Assembly: GCA_026692665.1 (NCBI GenBank)
Contig: JAPLOF010000020.1
Location: forward strand, 124,001 to 188,000
Reading direction: 5' to 3'
DNA length: 64,000 bases
From: Planctomycetota bacterium
Lineage (GTDB): Bacteria > Planctomycetota > UBA1135 > GCA-002686595
The notes under the pieces were generated by a model. The model did not search any database. It was not told where the DNA came from and was given only the letters and a program-made list of their open reading frames with translations. Positions 1 through 9,546 of this stretch are shown here, in pieces. The translations under genes were made by a program, and so were the position numbers. Position 1 is the stretch's first letter; the number at the start of each line of letters is the position of its first letter.

Positions 1-2156
1 CCCGGCATCCCGCTCGCCGCGAGGGCCGTCGAGTCGTTCCAGGTCGACAGGCTGCCGCTCGCGGCGAGCAGCGCGCCGGCTGCGTTGACCGAGCTGCCGC
101 AACCGCGTCCGCTCGAACCGTTGTTCCCGCACGGGCAGTTCCCGTTCGTGCCGTCGCCGAAGCACACCGGCGCCTGCACACCGCCCTCTTCGGTGTCGAA
201 GAGTCCGGCGAGCACGTCGTGGTTCGTGGCGCTGGTCGTTCGATCCCAGACGGCCATGAAGCGCCCGTTCGTGCCTCCGGAGCCCTGTTTCGAGGCCAGG
301 CGCACGACGCCCTCCTCGTAGCCGGTGAACGCGAGGTTCTGGTGCGTCTGCTTCAGGCCGAGCGTGTTGCCCGACACGTAGACGTCGCTGACGTACGTGT
401 CGTAGTCCGTGGTGCTGGTCAGGTACTGCTCGGCGTAGCCCACGAGGAAGTGCTGCCCGTCGCTGTCGACGAAGGGATAGCGCTGTTCCTGGAAGACCTG
501 CACGTTCTCCAGGATCGTGAGGTCGATCGACTGCAGGACCGTCACGCCGTCGAGCAGGATCGCGTGGATGTCGTTGTCCGTGCCGTAGTCGTACTGGTGG
601 ACGATCAGCGTGCGCTGGGTGTTCGTGAGCGGGCTCGACACGCAGGGGAACTGGTTGAAGCCGCCCGAGGTGATCTGCGTCGGGCCGTTGAGGACGACGC
701 CGTCGTAGCGGATGCGGCCGCACCAGACGTCGGACGTCAGGAAACCGGTGGAACGCTCCCAGGTGAGAGTCCACGTGTCCCCGCCGTTCGAACGCGAGAT
801 GCTCGGATAGTCGTCGCTCGTGCCGCCCGAGTTCGAGATGTAGTTCGGTGCCGACACGCTGGTGTCGGGGCCGACCATGCGGAAGACGATGTCGTTGTCG
901 CCCGGCGCGTAGTAGCGCTCGTAGGCCACGCAGTAGGAGGCCGGCGCGGCGGGGAACGGATCGCCGCCGACGGAGGGCCAGACCTCGGGACCGCTCTCGA
1001 CGCCCGTGATCGGGAACTCGTTCCCGAGCGCGCTGAAGGCCGCGTTCACGGTCCGTCCGCGGATGTTCGAATCGGTGCCGCCGGTGTCGACGGCCGCCAC
1101 CACCAGGAACTGGTCGGCGGAGTTCAGGTTGGCGCATCGGGCGCGGCGCCACGAGGCGGTGTTGCTGTTGATGTACCCGCCCCAGATGTAGCCGCCCGTC
1201 GCGTTCAGGACGACGTGATAGATGTCGTGGTCGCTCGCGGTGACGGTCTCCTCGTAGACGACGAGCCAGCGGTCGTACGTCGCGTCGTAGGCCACGTCGG
1301 CCAAGAAGTCGTCGTACGAGGTCGTGTCGACCACGAACGTGCTGACGACCGGGTCGATCACCAGCGGGAAGGCCGCGCCGGCCAGGAATTCGGCGCTGAC
1401 CCGGATCGTGATGCCGGCGTCGTCGAGCGTCGTCGGGGCCGCCGAGCTGCGTCCAGCGGCGTCGATCGCGGTCGCGCGGCCGTAGCGGACTCGGCCGAAC
1501 TCGCCCTGGAACTCGAAGCCCTCGGCGCACGCGCTCGATTCGAGCGGGCTCGCGAGCGGCACGTGGACGACGAGATCCCCCGTGCCCGGCAACGACTGGA
1601 ACACGAACGTCTGCTCGATCGCGCCCGGCGTGATGTCGTAGGCCTCGACGAAGCTGCCGCGATCCAGCTCGACGCGGTCGCCGGAGCGCGCGGCGTCCGA
1701 CATGCGCTCGAACGCGACCGGCGTCCCGCCGACCGTCACGCTGTCGGGTGAGAGGGCGTGCGGGTAGTGCCGTTCCTGGCGCGGTCCGAACAGCGGGTAG
1801 TACGTCGCGCCGGCCGCGTCGAAGCCGAGCTTGAAGTTCGCGCCGCGCACCCACAGCGATCCGTCGCCGGGCGTGTCGTAGTGCGTGCGCGAGTGATCGA
1901 CGCCGCGCTGCGCCGCGAGCGGGGCGCGCGGATCGATGGACTTCGAGCGGGCCCGGGATTCCTCGCCCGGCGTCGTCGCGGTCCGCGGGCCGCGGTCCGG
2001 GACGACGTCCGGCGGCCGCGACGGCTCGGGGACGGTCTTGACGTCCGGAGCCTGCGACCAGGGCGCGAACGGCCTCACCTGGGCCGGGGAAGCGACCGCG
2101 AAGGCGGTGGCCAGCAGGGCGAGATGGGCGAGCGAGGCTCGGAGGGAGGGCGCCAT
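1..2156 (-). CDS. Secreted protein with Cys-rich C-terminal module (3' end beyond window)
   Basis: The ATG at 2156 is followed by a clear signal peptide (MAPSLRASLAHLALLATAFA, likely cleaved near residue 27 after SPAQ). Residues about 60-650 are beta-rich, with propeller-like strands such as YDRWLVVYEE and DQFLVVAAVDT; no catalytic motif is visible. A Cys-rich module starts near residue 665 with CFGDGT, CPCGN and GRGC. It is the same module found in the proteins at 9547, 11626 and 16151. The frame is still open at base 1, so about 718 residues are visible and the terminal YQxxYR part is missing. Function is unknown; extracellular location is inferred from the signal peptide. Confidence 0.85.
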   Translation of the reverse strand, partial: MAPSLRASLAHLALLATAFAVASPAQVRPFAPWSQAPDVKTVPEPSRPPDVVPDRGPRTATTPGEESRARSKSIDPRAPLAAQRGVDHSRTHYDTPGDGSLWVRGANFKLGFDAAGATYYPLFGPRQERHYPHALSPDSVTVGGTPVAFERMSDAARSGDRVELDRGSFVEAYDITPGAIEQTFVFQSLPGTGDLVVHVPLASPLESSACAEGFEFQGEFGRVRYGRATAIDAAGRSSAAPTTLDDAGITIRVSAEFLAGAAFPLVIDPVVSTFVVDTTSYDDFLADVAYDATYDRWLVVYEETVTASDHDIYHVVLNATGGYIWGGYINSNTASWRRARCANLNSADQFLVVAAVDTGGTDSNIRGRTVNAAFSALGNEFPITGVESGPEVWPSVGGDPFPAAPASYCVAYERYYAPGDNDIVFRMVGPDTSVSAPNYISNSGGTSDDYPSISRSNGGDTWTLTWERSTGFLTSDVWCGRIRYDGVVLNGPTQITSGGFNQFPCVSSPLTNTQRTLIVHQYDYGTDNDIHAILLDGVTVLQSIDLTILENVQVFQEQRYPFVDSDGQHFLVGYAEQYLTSTTDYDTYVSDVYVSGNTLGLKQTHQNLAFTGYEEGVVRLASKQGSGGTNGRFMAVWDRTTSATNHDVLAGLFDTEEGGVQAPVCFGDGTNGNCPCGNNGSSGRGCGSSVNAAGALLAASGSLSTWNDSTALAASGMP

Positions 2157-2402
2157 GGCGTCGGTACCTGGGGTGCGAGGTGGAGACGGAGGCAGGCCGG
2201 GCCTGCATGTACTGCCAGATCGCAATCCGCTCGCGGGGACCGACGGGAAATCCGCGAAGTGAATGCACAGGGGACGGCACGGCTTCTGGCCCACCTTCCG
2301 CCCTCCGCGCCGGTCGGCGTCCCGTCCAGGGAACCCCGACCGCAGTCTTGTGGCCCGATCGCCCGGGACCTGGGCCGACTCCCGTTGGGCCCCTGGCCCC
2401 GA

Positions 2403-3617
2403 TCAGGCCTTCGAGGCCGGCTTTCGAGCGGGGAGCGCGATCGAGAGCACCGTCGCGAGCGCGAGGGTGCCCAGGACGACCACCAGCGAGACCGTCGTGT
2501 CGATCTTGACCGGCGAGCCCTTCTCGAGCCCGATGACCGGCAGATACGGCGGCGCGCTCAGGAGGAGGAGCTTCACCCCGACGAACGCCAAGATCAGGAT
2601 CAGCGCCGGCTTCAGGAAGCGGAACTTCATGATCAGCGCGGCGAGGCAGAAGTACAGCGCGCGCAGGCCGAGGATCGCGAAGATGTTGCTCGTGAAGACG
2701 AGGAACGGGTCGGGCGTGATGGCGAAGATGGCCGGGATGCTGTCGACGGCGAACACGAGGTCCGTGATCTCGACCAGGAGCAGCGCCAGGAAGAGCGGCG
2801 TGATCGACGACTTCAGCGAAAGCGATCCCGCCGGCGGGGGGGCCATGACCTCCTTGCCCGTCGCCGGATCCCGGCTGTAGGTCGGCTTCAGCGTGCGCTT
2901 CGTGAAGAACTTCTGGCCGTCGTAGAAATCGACGGTGCGGAAGGCCTTCTTCGCCAGCTTGACGGCGATGTTCTGCGACGGGTCGTCGTTGCTCTTGATC
3001 AGCGCCATCTTGAGCGCTGTCAGGATCAGGAACCCGCCGAACACGATCAGGATCCACTGGTACTCCAGGATGAGCCCCGCGCCGAGGAAGATCATCCCGC
3101 CGCGCATGATGAGCGCGCCGAGGATGCCCCAGAACAGCACCCGGTGCTGGTACCGGGCCGGCACCGCGAAGAACGAGAAGATCAGCGCGATGACGAAGAT
3201 GTTGTCCATCGCCAGCGACTTCTCGACGACGTAGCCGACGAGGTACTGCTTGGCGGCCTCCATCCCGAGCACTTCGCCCGAGACGATCAGCGCCCCGCCG
3301 GCTTCCACCGCCGCGCGGGTGTTGTACTTCGCGGTGTCGAGCCCCAGGCCGAGCCAGTGGTTCTCGTAGGCGAAGTAGATGAAGACGCTGAACGCGATTC
3401 CGCAGGTCAGCCAGACCACCGACCAGGTCACGGCCTCCTTCATCTTGACCTCGTGCGCTTCCCGGTGGAAGACGCCCAGGTCGAGCGCGAGGAAGACGAC
3501 CACGAGTCCGAGGAAGCCGGCGTAGGCCCATAGCTTCGACGTGGCGGGATCCGTGAGCGCGGCGGCAGCGGGGGCGGCGTCGACAGCCGTCGAGGCGAGG
3601 AGGAGCAGCGTGTCCAT
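2403..3617 (-). CDS. TerC/Alx family integral membrane protein
   Basis: 404 residues with about nine hydrophobic segments. The family hallmark is present: EITDLVFAVDSIPA in the C-terminal half, and an N-terminal counterpart SLAMDNIFVIALIF, both with acidic residues inside membrane helices. TerC/Alx proteins act in the inner membrane and are linked to manganese export, metal homeostasis and tellurite resistance. A roughly 55-residue soluble loop with Lys and Arg (near KFFTKRTLKPTYSRD) separates the two halves, as in Alx-type members. The gene stands alone, with unlinked neighbours on both sides. I looked for a yybP-ykoY manganese riboswitch upstream and saw no convincing one. ATG at 3617 is the only good start. 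Confidence 0.9.
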   Translation of the reverse strand: MDTLLLLASTAVDAAPAAAALTDPATSKLWAYAGFLGLVVVFLALDLGVFHREAHEVKMKEAVTWSVVWLTCGIAFSVFIYFAYENHWLGLGLDTAKYNTRAAVEAGGALIVSGEVLGMEAAKQYLVGYVVEKSLAMDNIFVIALIFSFFAVPARYQHRVLFWGILGALIMRGGMIFLGAGLILEYQWILIVFGGFLILTALKMALIKSNDDPSQNIAVKLAKKAFRTVDFYDGQKFFTKRTLKPTYSRDPATGKEVMAPPPAGSLSLKSSITPLFLALLLVEITDLVFAVDSIPAIFAITPDPFLVFTSNIFAILGLRALYFCLAALIMKFRFLKPALILILAFVGVKLLLLSAPPYLPVIGLEKGSPVKIDTTVSLVVVLGTLALATVLSIALPARKPASKA

Positions 3618-3820
3618 GGGATGTTCGGTCAGCCTTCGCCGGCTCCCGCGCTCAGGATGCAGGCGTTCGGAAATCCGGGCCAGGGTCGGGTGGTCGGTCT
3701 CGCCGTGGCGAGCGACGTATCGTAGGGATTACGCGCAGGCCTTTCCTGTGGCGCGGAGCCCGCAGGAGCTTAGGTTTCCAGACGCAACGGCCGTAAGAAG
3801 GACCGGTCCGACCTCCACCC

Positions 3821-4795
3821 ATGAAACTCAAGCTCGTCCTCGGTGCCGCCGCGGTCATCGCCGCGCTCTACGTCGCCAACCGGTACCTGAACCAGACGCC
3901 GCGCTACATGCCGTCGTCGCCCTCGACGGGGACCCCCCCCGGCGGCGAGGTCCGCGAGAAGTTCGTGGTCGGCTTCCTGCCGGTGACATGACACCTCACC
4001 TGCCCGGTCACCAGTTGGGTGACCCAGCACAGCACGGCCGGCACGCAATTCCAGTCTCAGAAGTTCACCGACTTCCCGTCGATGAAGGAGGCGCTGATCG
4101 CGCGCAAGATCGACGCGACGTTCATGAACGCGCCGCTCGCGCCCAAGCTCGTCATGGACGGCGTCCCGGTGAAGATCGTCTACCTGGGGCACCGCGACGG
4201 GACGGCCCTCGTGGTGAAGAACGACGGCCCGGTCCAGAAGTTCGAGGACTTGCGCGGCAAGGTCGTGGCGATCCCTGGCCGCTTCTCGAACCAGAACATC
4301 TTCCTGCACCGGATGATGAAGCAGCTCGGGATGCCCTTCGACTCGCTGACGATCAAGGAGATCCCGCCGCCGGAGCACCCGTCCTCGCTGGCCTCGGGGG
4401 CGATCGACGCGTACATCATCGGCGAGCCGCACGCCGCCAAGGCCGAGATGGAGGGCTATGGGCGCGTCCTGATGCGGCTCGACGAGGATCGCCTGACCGG
4501 GGCCCAGCACCGGAAGGACGCGGCGCTCGTCGCCAGCGGCAAGGCCTTCTACAACCAGCCCACGAAGCTGCTCGAGTACGTGCTGCTGAAGGACGTGACG
4601 CGCGTCTCCTACACGAACCTCATGCCGCCCAAGAAGGACTTCGACGAGATCATGGACCTCGCGGTCGAGCTCGGCATCCTGCCCAAGCGCATCCCGTTCG
4701 AGGACTACGTCGACACGAGCTTCGCGCCCGATCTCCAGACGGTCGACCTGGATTTCGATCGCCTGCCCGGCATCGAGGAAGCGAAGAGCCAGTGA
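3821..4795 (+). CDS. ABC transporter substrate-binding protein, NMT1/SsuA-like, candidate selenoprotein (in-frame TGA)
   Basis: The reading frame runs from ATG 3821 to TGA 4795 and is interrupted once, by TGA at 3989-3991 (codon 57). Both sides belong to one protein: an N-terminal membrane anchor (LVLGAAAVIAALYVAN), then VGFLPVT-[TGA]-HLTCPVTSW, then a periplasmic-binding fold of the NMT1/SsuA/TauA type with FEDLRGKVVAIPGRF, PPPEHPSSLASGAIDAY and IIGEPHAAKAEM. From memory, homologues carry Cys at this place (VTCHLTCPV), so TGA would be selenocysteine in a UxxxC pair. A SECIS-like hairpin starts 10 bases after the TGA. Permease and ATPase genes follow at once. Conventional gene calling would start at GTG 4019 and lose the N-terminus. 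Alternatives are a pseudogene or a base error. The ligand is unknown. Confidence 0.75.
4001..4029 (+). promoter_or_regulatory. SECIS-like hairpin after in-frame TGA
   Basis: A perfect 7-bp stem GGTCACC (4006-4012) / GGTGACC (4018-4024) encloses the 5-base loop AGTTG. Below it is a 2x2 internal loop and a 3-bp TGC/GCA stem. The loop begins 21 bases after the TGA and has a G at its second position. This fits the usual bacterial SECIS description: a hairpin within the coding sequence, about 16-37 bases from TGA to apical loop, and a G in the first two loop bases. The fit is by eye; no folding energy was calculated. Confidence 0.6.
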
Positions 4796-4826
4796 GCGAG
4801 CACGAGACCACCCGGGATCCTCGCGC

Positions 4827-5773
4827 GTGAACCCCGTGCCGTTCGTCACGGCGCTCGCCGCCGTCGCGCTGATCCTCGTGGCGCGGCGGCTGCGCGACCC
4901 GGCCCCGAAGATCCTGCTGCCGCTCGCGACGGCCGTGATCTTCGTGTGCGGGTGGCAGATCGCCGCCGACGCGGCGCGCTACGAATTGCGCGACAAGGAC
5001 GGCGCCTTCGTGCGCATGGTCGAGATCTTCCCCACTCCGTGGAGCACGCTGGTCGGCATGTGGATCCCGATCACGGATGGAACGCTGCTGCGCTACACCG
5101 TCGCCAGCGTCTTCCGCGTCGCCGCGGGTTTCGCCCTCGCGGCGGGGATCGCGATCCCGCTCGGCCTGTGGGCCGGATGGAACCTGCGCGGTTTCCAGGC
5201 GCTGAATCCGCTGGTCCAGGCCCTGCGTCCGATCTCTCCGATCGCCTGGATCCCCGTGGCGATCCTGTGGTTCGGAGTGAAGGACTCCGCGGCGATCTTC
5301 CTGATCGCTCTGGCCTCGTTCTTCCCCATCGTCACCGGCACGATGACCGCGGTGCGGACGATCCCCGTCGTCTACGTGCGCTCGGCGCAGAACTTCGGGC
5401 TGGAGGGGTTCGAGCTGTTCCGCCGCGTCGTGCTGCCGGCGTCGATGCCGCAGATCATCACGTCGCTGCGGTTCGCGCTCGGCATCGCCTGGATGGTCAT
5501 CGTGGCGGCCGAGATGATCGCGGTGGATTCCGGCCTCGGCTACCTCGTCATGGACGCCCGCAACGCGAACTACTACGACCGCGTGGTGGGGGCCATGATC
5601 ACGATCGGGATCATCGGGATCCTGCTCGACCTCGGCATGCGCCGCCTGGAGACGCTCGACGAGGTGCGCTGGGGATTCCCGAAGGTGCAGGGCGAGGCCG
5701 CCGCGGAGCGCGTCCGCACGGCGCTCGTGCGCAAGGCCGCCACCCCGGCGCGCGAAAGGGCGGAGGTGCGATC

Positions 5774-5777
<4 letters not shown>
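4827..5777 (+). CDS. ABC transporter permease, SsuC/TauC type
   Basis: 316 residues of the BPD_transp_1 family. After an N-terminal helix pair and a short periplasmic stretch there are about five further helices. The cytoplasmic EAA-like loop that docks the ATPase is EGFELFRRVVLPASMPQI. The chosen start is GTG at 4827, 31 bases after the binding-protein stop; no better ATG exists. The stop overlaps the GTG of the ATPase gene (GTGA). The pair resembles sulfonate/taurine/nitrate-type importers, but the family is broad and the substrate cannot be read from the sequence. Confidence 0.92.
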
Positions 5778-6586
<809 letters not shown>

Positions 6587-6609
6587 GGCGCCGCCCGGTT
6601 CCGGCTCGC

Positions 6610-6615
6610 TACGAT
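6610..6615 (+). promoter_or_regulatory. -10-like hexamer TACGAT (leaderless)
   Basis: TACGAT lies exactly 7 bases before the ATG of the CocE-like lipoprotein gene, so transcription would start at or next to the start codon. No clear -35 is visible. Confidence 0.5.
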
Positions 6616-6622
6616 CCCGGTC

Positions 6623-8551
6623 ATGAAGCGACCGTGGATCCTCCTCCAGCTCTCCTGCGTGCTCCTCGGCTGCCGGACGTCCGAACCCGCCGCGCCGATC
6701 GCGCCGCCGGCGGCTCCCGCGCCGACCGTCAGTGCTTCGGCTCCGGCGGAGCTGCTGGGAGCCGACCGTGTGCGCGCTCTCTACGACAAGCGCGAAGTCC
6801 TGGTCCCCATGCGAGACGGCGTGAAGCTCTTCACGGCGATCTACACGCCGCGCAGCCAATCTCGGGCGTTCCCGATCCTGCTCCGCCGCACGCCGTACTC
6901 GTGCCGTCCGTACGGTCCGGATGCGTTCCCCTCGATGCCCGGCCCGAGCGATCTCTTCACCGGCGCCGGCTATGGCTTCGCGATCCAGGACGTCCGCGGT
7001 GCGTACATGTCGGAGGGCGAGTTCGTCGACGTCCGCCCGCACGACGCCGACAAGCGCACCGTGCAGGAGATCGACGAGTCCACCGACACTTGGGACACGA
7101 TCGAGTGGCTCGTGAAGAACGTCCCGGGCAACTCCGGTTCCGTGGGGATGTGGGGGATCAGCTACCCCGGCTTCTATGCAGCGGCCGGCATGATCGACGC
7201 GCATCCCGCATTGAAGGCGGTGTCGCCGCAGGCGCCGATCGCCGACTGGTGGTGGGACGACTTCCACCACAACGGTGCGCTCTTCCTGCCGCACTCGTTC
7301 CTCTTCCTCGCCGGTTTCGGCGTGCCGCGCCCGGTGCCCGTGCGAGAGCACGGCGGACGCTTCGACGCGCGGACGCCGGACGGGTACGACTTCTTCTCCC
7401 GCGCCGGCGTGGCGGAACTCGGGCGCGAGCACCTGAAGGGCGAGGTGCGTTTCTGGAACGACCTGATGGCGCACCCGGACTACGACGAGTTCTGGAAGGC
7501 GCGCGACCTGCTCCCGCACCTGAACCGGGTGGCGCCGGCCGTGATGACGGTGGGCGGGCTCTTCGACGCCGAGGACCTGTACGGCCCGCTGGCCATCCAC
7601 CGCGCGGTCGAACAGCGCAATCCCGCGATCCAGAACACGCTTGTGATGGGGCCGTGGGTGCACGGCGGCTGGTCGCGCACGGACGGCGACGCGCTGGGAC
7701 AGGCGCGTTTCGGCGCCAAGACCGGCGTCTTCTATCGAGAGCAGGTGGAGAAGCCGTTCTTCGACCGCTTCCTTCTCGGCGGGCCGGACCCGAAGCTGCC
7801 CGAGGCGCTCGTGTTCGACACCGGCCGGAACGCTTGGGGCCGTTTCGACGCCTGGCCTCCCGCCACGCTGCGGCGCCAGGTGCTGTCGCTCGGAGCGCAG
7901 GGTTCGCTCGCACTGGCCGAAGCGGCGCCGGGCAGCGAGGCCGTCGCGCGCTTCACCAGCGACCCGTCGAAGCCCGTCCCGCACACCCAAGCGATCGTGC
8001 TGGGGATGAACAAGGAGTACATGACGGAGGACCAGCGCTTCGCCGCGCGCCGTCCCGACGTCGCGACGTTCCAGACCGAGCCGCTCACGGAGGACGTGAC
8101 GCTGGCAGGCCCGCTGCAGGTGCACCTGCGCGTCTCGACGGACGGCACCGACGCGGACTGGATCGTGAAGCTCGTCGACGTGTTCCCCGACGGCGCGGAG
8201 GATCCGCAGGACCTCCCGCTCGCGCCCGGGCAGCGCATGGGCGGCTACCACATGCTCGTGCGCGGCGACGTCATGCCGGGGCGCTTCCGCCGCGGCCACG
8301 ACAAGGCTCTGCCCAGCGAGCCCGGCGTCGTCGACGATGTCCCGTTCACCCTGTGGGACGTGCTGCACACCTTCCAGAAGGGCCACCGGATCCAGGTCCA
8401 GGTGCAGAGCACGTGGTTCCCGCTCGTCGCGCGCAATCCGCAGGTTTTCCGCGAGAATCCCGGGGAAGCGACGGTGGGCGAGATGCGCGTGGCGCAGCAC
8501 GCGATCCACGCCGGCTCGCGCATCGAGGTCGGGATCCTCCCGTCGAACTAG
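6623..8551 (+). CDS. CocE/NonD family alpha/beta hydrolase lipoprotein
   Basis: 642 residues. The N-terminus is a lipoprotein signal with lipobox LLGC (Cys near residue 16), so the protein is probably membrane-anchored outside the cytoplasm. The catalytic domain begins with LVPMRDGVKLFTAIYTPR. The nucleophile lies in GMWGISYPGFY (Ser near 179), the acid in GLFDAEDLYGP (near 314) and the His in WVHGGWSR (near 347). A C-terminal jelly-roll typical of X-Pro dipeptidyl-peptidase/CocE enzymes follows (DWIVKLVDVFPDG, GHRIQVQVQSTWFPL). The family cleaves acyl or peptide bonds; the substrate here is unknown. It stands downstream of the ABC operon with its own leaderless promoter, so it need not be part of that operon. 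Confidence 0.92.
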   Translation: MKRPWILLQLSCVLLGCRTSEPAAPIAPPAAPAPTVSASAPAELLGADRVRALYDKREVLVPMRDGVKLFTAIYTPRSQSRAFPILLRRTPYSCRPYGPDAFPSMPGPSDLFTGAGYGFAIQDVRGAYMSEGEFVDVRPHDADKRTVQEIDESTDTWDTIEWLVKNVPGNSGSVGMWGISYPGFYAAAGMIDAHPALKAVSPQAPIADWWWDDFHHNGALFLPHSFLFLAGFGVPRPVPVREHGGRFDARTPDGYDFFSRAGVAELGREHLKGEVRFWNDLMAHPDYDEFWKARDLLPHLNRVAPAVMTVGGLFDAEDLYGPLAIHRAVEQRNPAIQNTLVMGPWVHGGWSRTDGDALGQARFGAKTGVFYREQVEKPFFDRFLLGGPDPKLPEALVFDTGRNAWGRFDAWPPATLRRQVLSLGAQGSLALAEAAPGSEAVARFTSDPSKPVPHTQAIVLGMNKEYMTEDQRFAARRPDVATFQTEPLTEDVTLAGPLQVHLRVSTDGTDADWIVKLVDVFPDGAEDPQDLPLAPGQRMGGYHMLVRGDVMPGRFRRGHDKALPSEPGVVDDVPFTLWDVLHTFQKGHRIQVQVQSTWFPLVARNPQVFRENPGEATVGEMRVAQHAIHAGSRIEVGILPSN

Positions 8552-8552
8552 C

Positions 8553-9398
8553 GTGCCCGAGCTCCCCGAAGTCGAGACGACCGTCCGGCTGATCCGGCCC
8601 AAGCTGGTCGGCCGCACGGTCACGGGCGCGACGGTTTCGTGGCGGAGGACGGTGGGCGACCGTTCGTTCGAAGCGCGCGTGACTGGAGCACGCATCGCGA
8701 ACGTCCGTCGTCGCGCGAAGTACTTCGTGCTCGACCTCGAGCGCGGCGGGGTGTCCGCGGGCGCGCTCGTCGGCCATCTGCGGATGACGGGGCGCGTGCT
8801 CGTCGAGTCGGCTCGCGGCAAGGCGCCCGACTACGGCAAGGTCGCGTTGGCGCTCGACGACGGCCACGTGATGCACTTCGTGGACGTGCGCAAGTTCGGG
8901 CGCCTCGTGTGGCGCGCCGACGCCGCTGCCGAGCTCGCGGACCTCGGCCCCGAGCCGCTGGGCGACGAGTTCACCGCGGGCTGGCTGGCGAGCGCGCTGC
9001 GGGCGAAGCGTCGCGCGCTGAAGCCGCTGCTCCTCGATCAGACGTTCGTGGCCGGGCTCGGCAACATCTACGTCGACGAGTCGCTGCACCGTTCGGGGCT
9101 TCACCCACTGGCGAAATCGGAGCGCGTGAAGCCCGAGCAGGCCGCGGCTCTGCACCGCGAGATCCGCGCGGTCCTCGCCGAGGCGATCGCGCGCGAGGGC
9201 TCTAGCTTCGACGTGTTCTATCGCACGCCGGAGGGCAACCCCGGTTCGTACCAGGACCAGTTCCGCGTGTACGGTCGGGACGGGAAGCCGTGTCGCGCGT
9301 GCGGGACGACCATCACGCGGCTCGTGGTGGGCCAGCGAGGCACGCACGTGTGCCCGCGCTGTCAGCCCAGGCCGCGGGTCCGCCGAACAGGGTCCTGA
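8553..9398 (+). CDS. mutM: Formamidopyrimidine-DNA glycosylase (Fpg/MutM)
   Basis: 281 residues, normal for the family. After removal of the initiator residue, the N-terminus PELPEVET supplies the catalytic Pro and Glu. Also visible are the HLRMTGRVL beta segment, the helix-two-turn-helix region with GLGNIYVDESL, and the C-terminal zinc finger CRACG...CPRC that binds DNA. It excises oxidised purines such as 8-oxoguanine and nicks abasic sites. The start is GTG 8553, one base after the upstream TAG stop; any upstream extension would break the essential N-terminal Pro. Confidence 0.96.
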   Translation: MPELPEVETTVRLIRPKLVGRTVTGATVSWRRTVGDRSFEARVTGARIANVRRRAKYFVLDLERGGVSAGALVGHLRMTGRVLVESARGKAPDYGKVALALDDGHVMHFVDVRKFGRLVWRADAAAELADLGPEPLGDEFTAGWLASALRAKRRALKPLLLDQTFVAGLGNIYVDESLHRSGLHPLAKSERVKPEQAAALHREIRAVLAEAIAREGSSFDVFYRTPEGNPGSYQDQFRVYGRDGKPCRACGTTITRLVVGQRGTHVCPRCQPRPRVRRTGS

Positions 9399-9497
9399 CC
9401 CCCGCGCCGGGGAGGCGACCGCCCGGCGCATGGCCGCCGGGATTCGGCGGATCCGCCCTGCGCGGTGAAACCGCGGCCCCGAGATAGGGTCGTGCGC

Positions 9498-9503
9498 TAG
9501 GAT
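9498..9503 (+). promoter_or_regulatory. -10-like hexamer TAGGAT
   Basis: Part of the 13-base string TGCGCTAGGATCG (9493-9505). It recurs identically at 11501-11513 before the next secreted-protein gene. The predicted leader here is about 37 bases. Confidence 0.4.
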
Positions 9504-9546
9504 CGTGGTTGCCTTCCATCTCGGCGCCTCGCCCGGAGTCGTTCCC

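Noticed and set aside
3618-3820. Possible yybP-ykoY manganese riboswitch before the TerC gene
   Set aside because: Some GCCGGC/AAGGC-like fragments occur, but the conserved core and stem order could not be matched by eye.
3989-3991. Simple pseudogene reading of the binding-protein gene
   Set aside because: The sequence on both sides keeps family motifs, there is no other lesion, the operon partners are intact and a SECIS-like hairpin is present. It stays possible and is listed as the main alternative.
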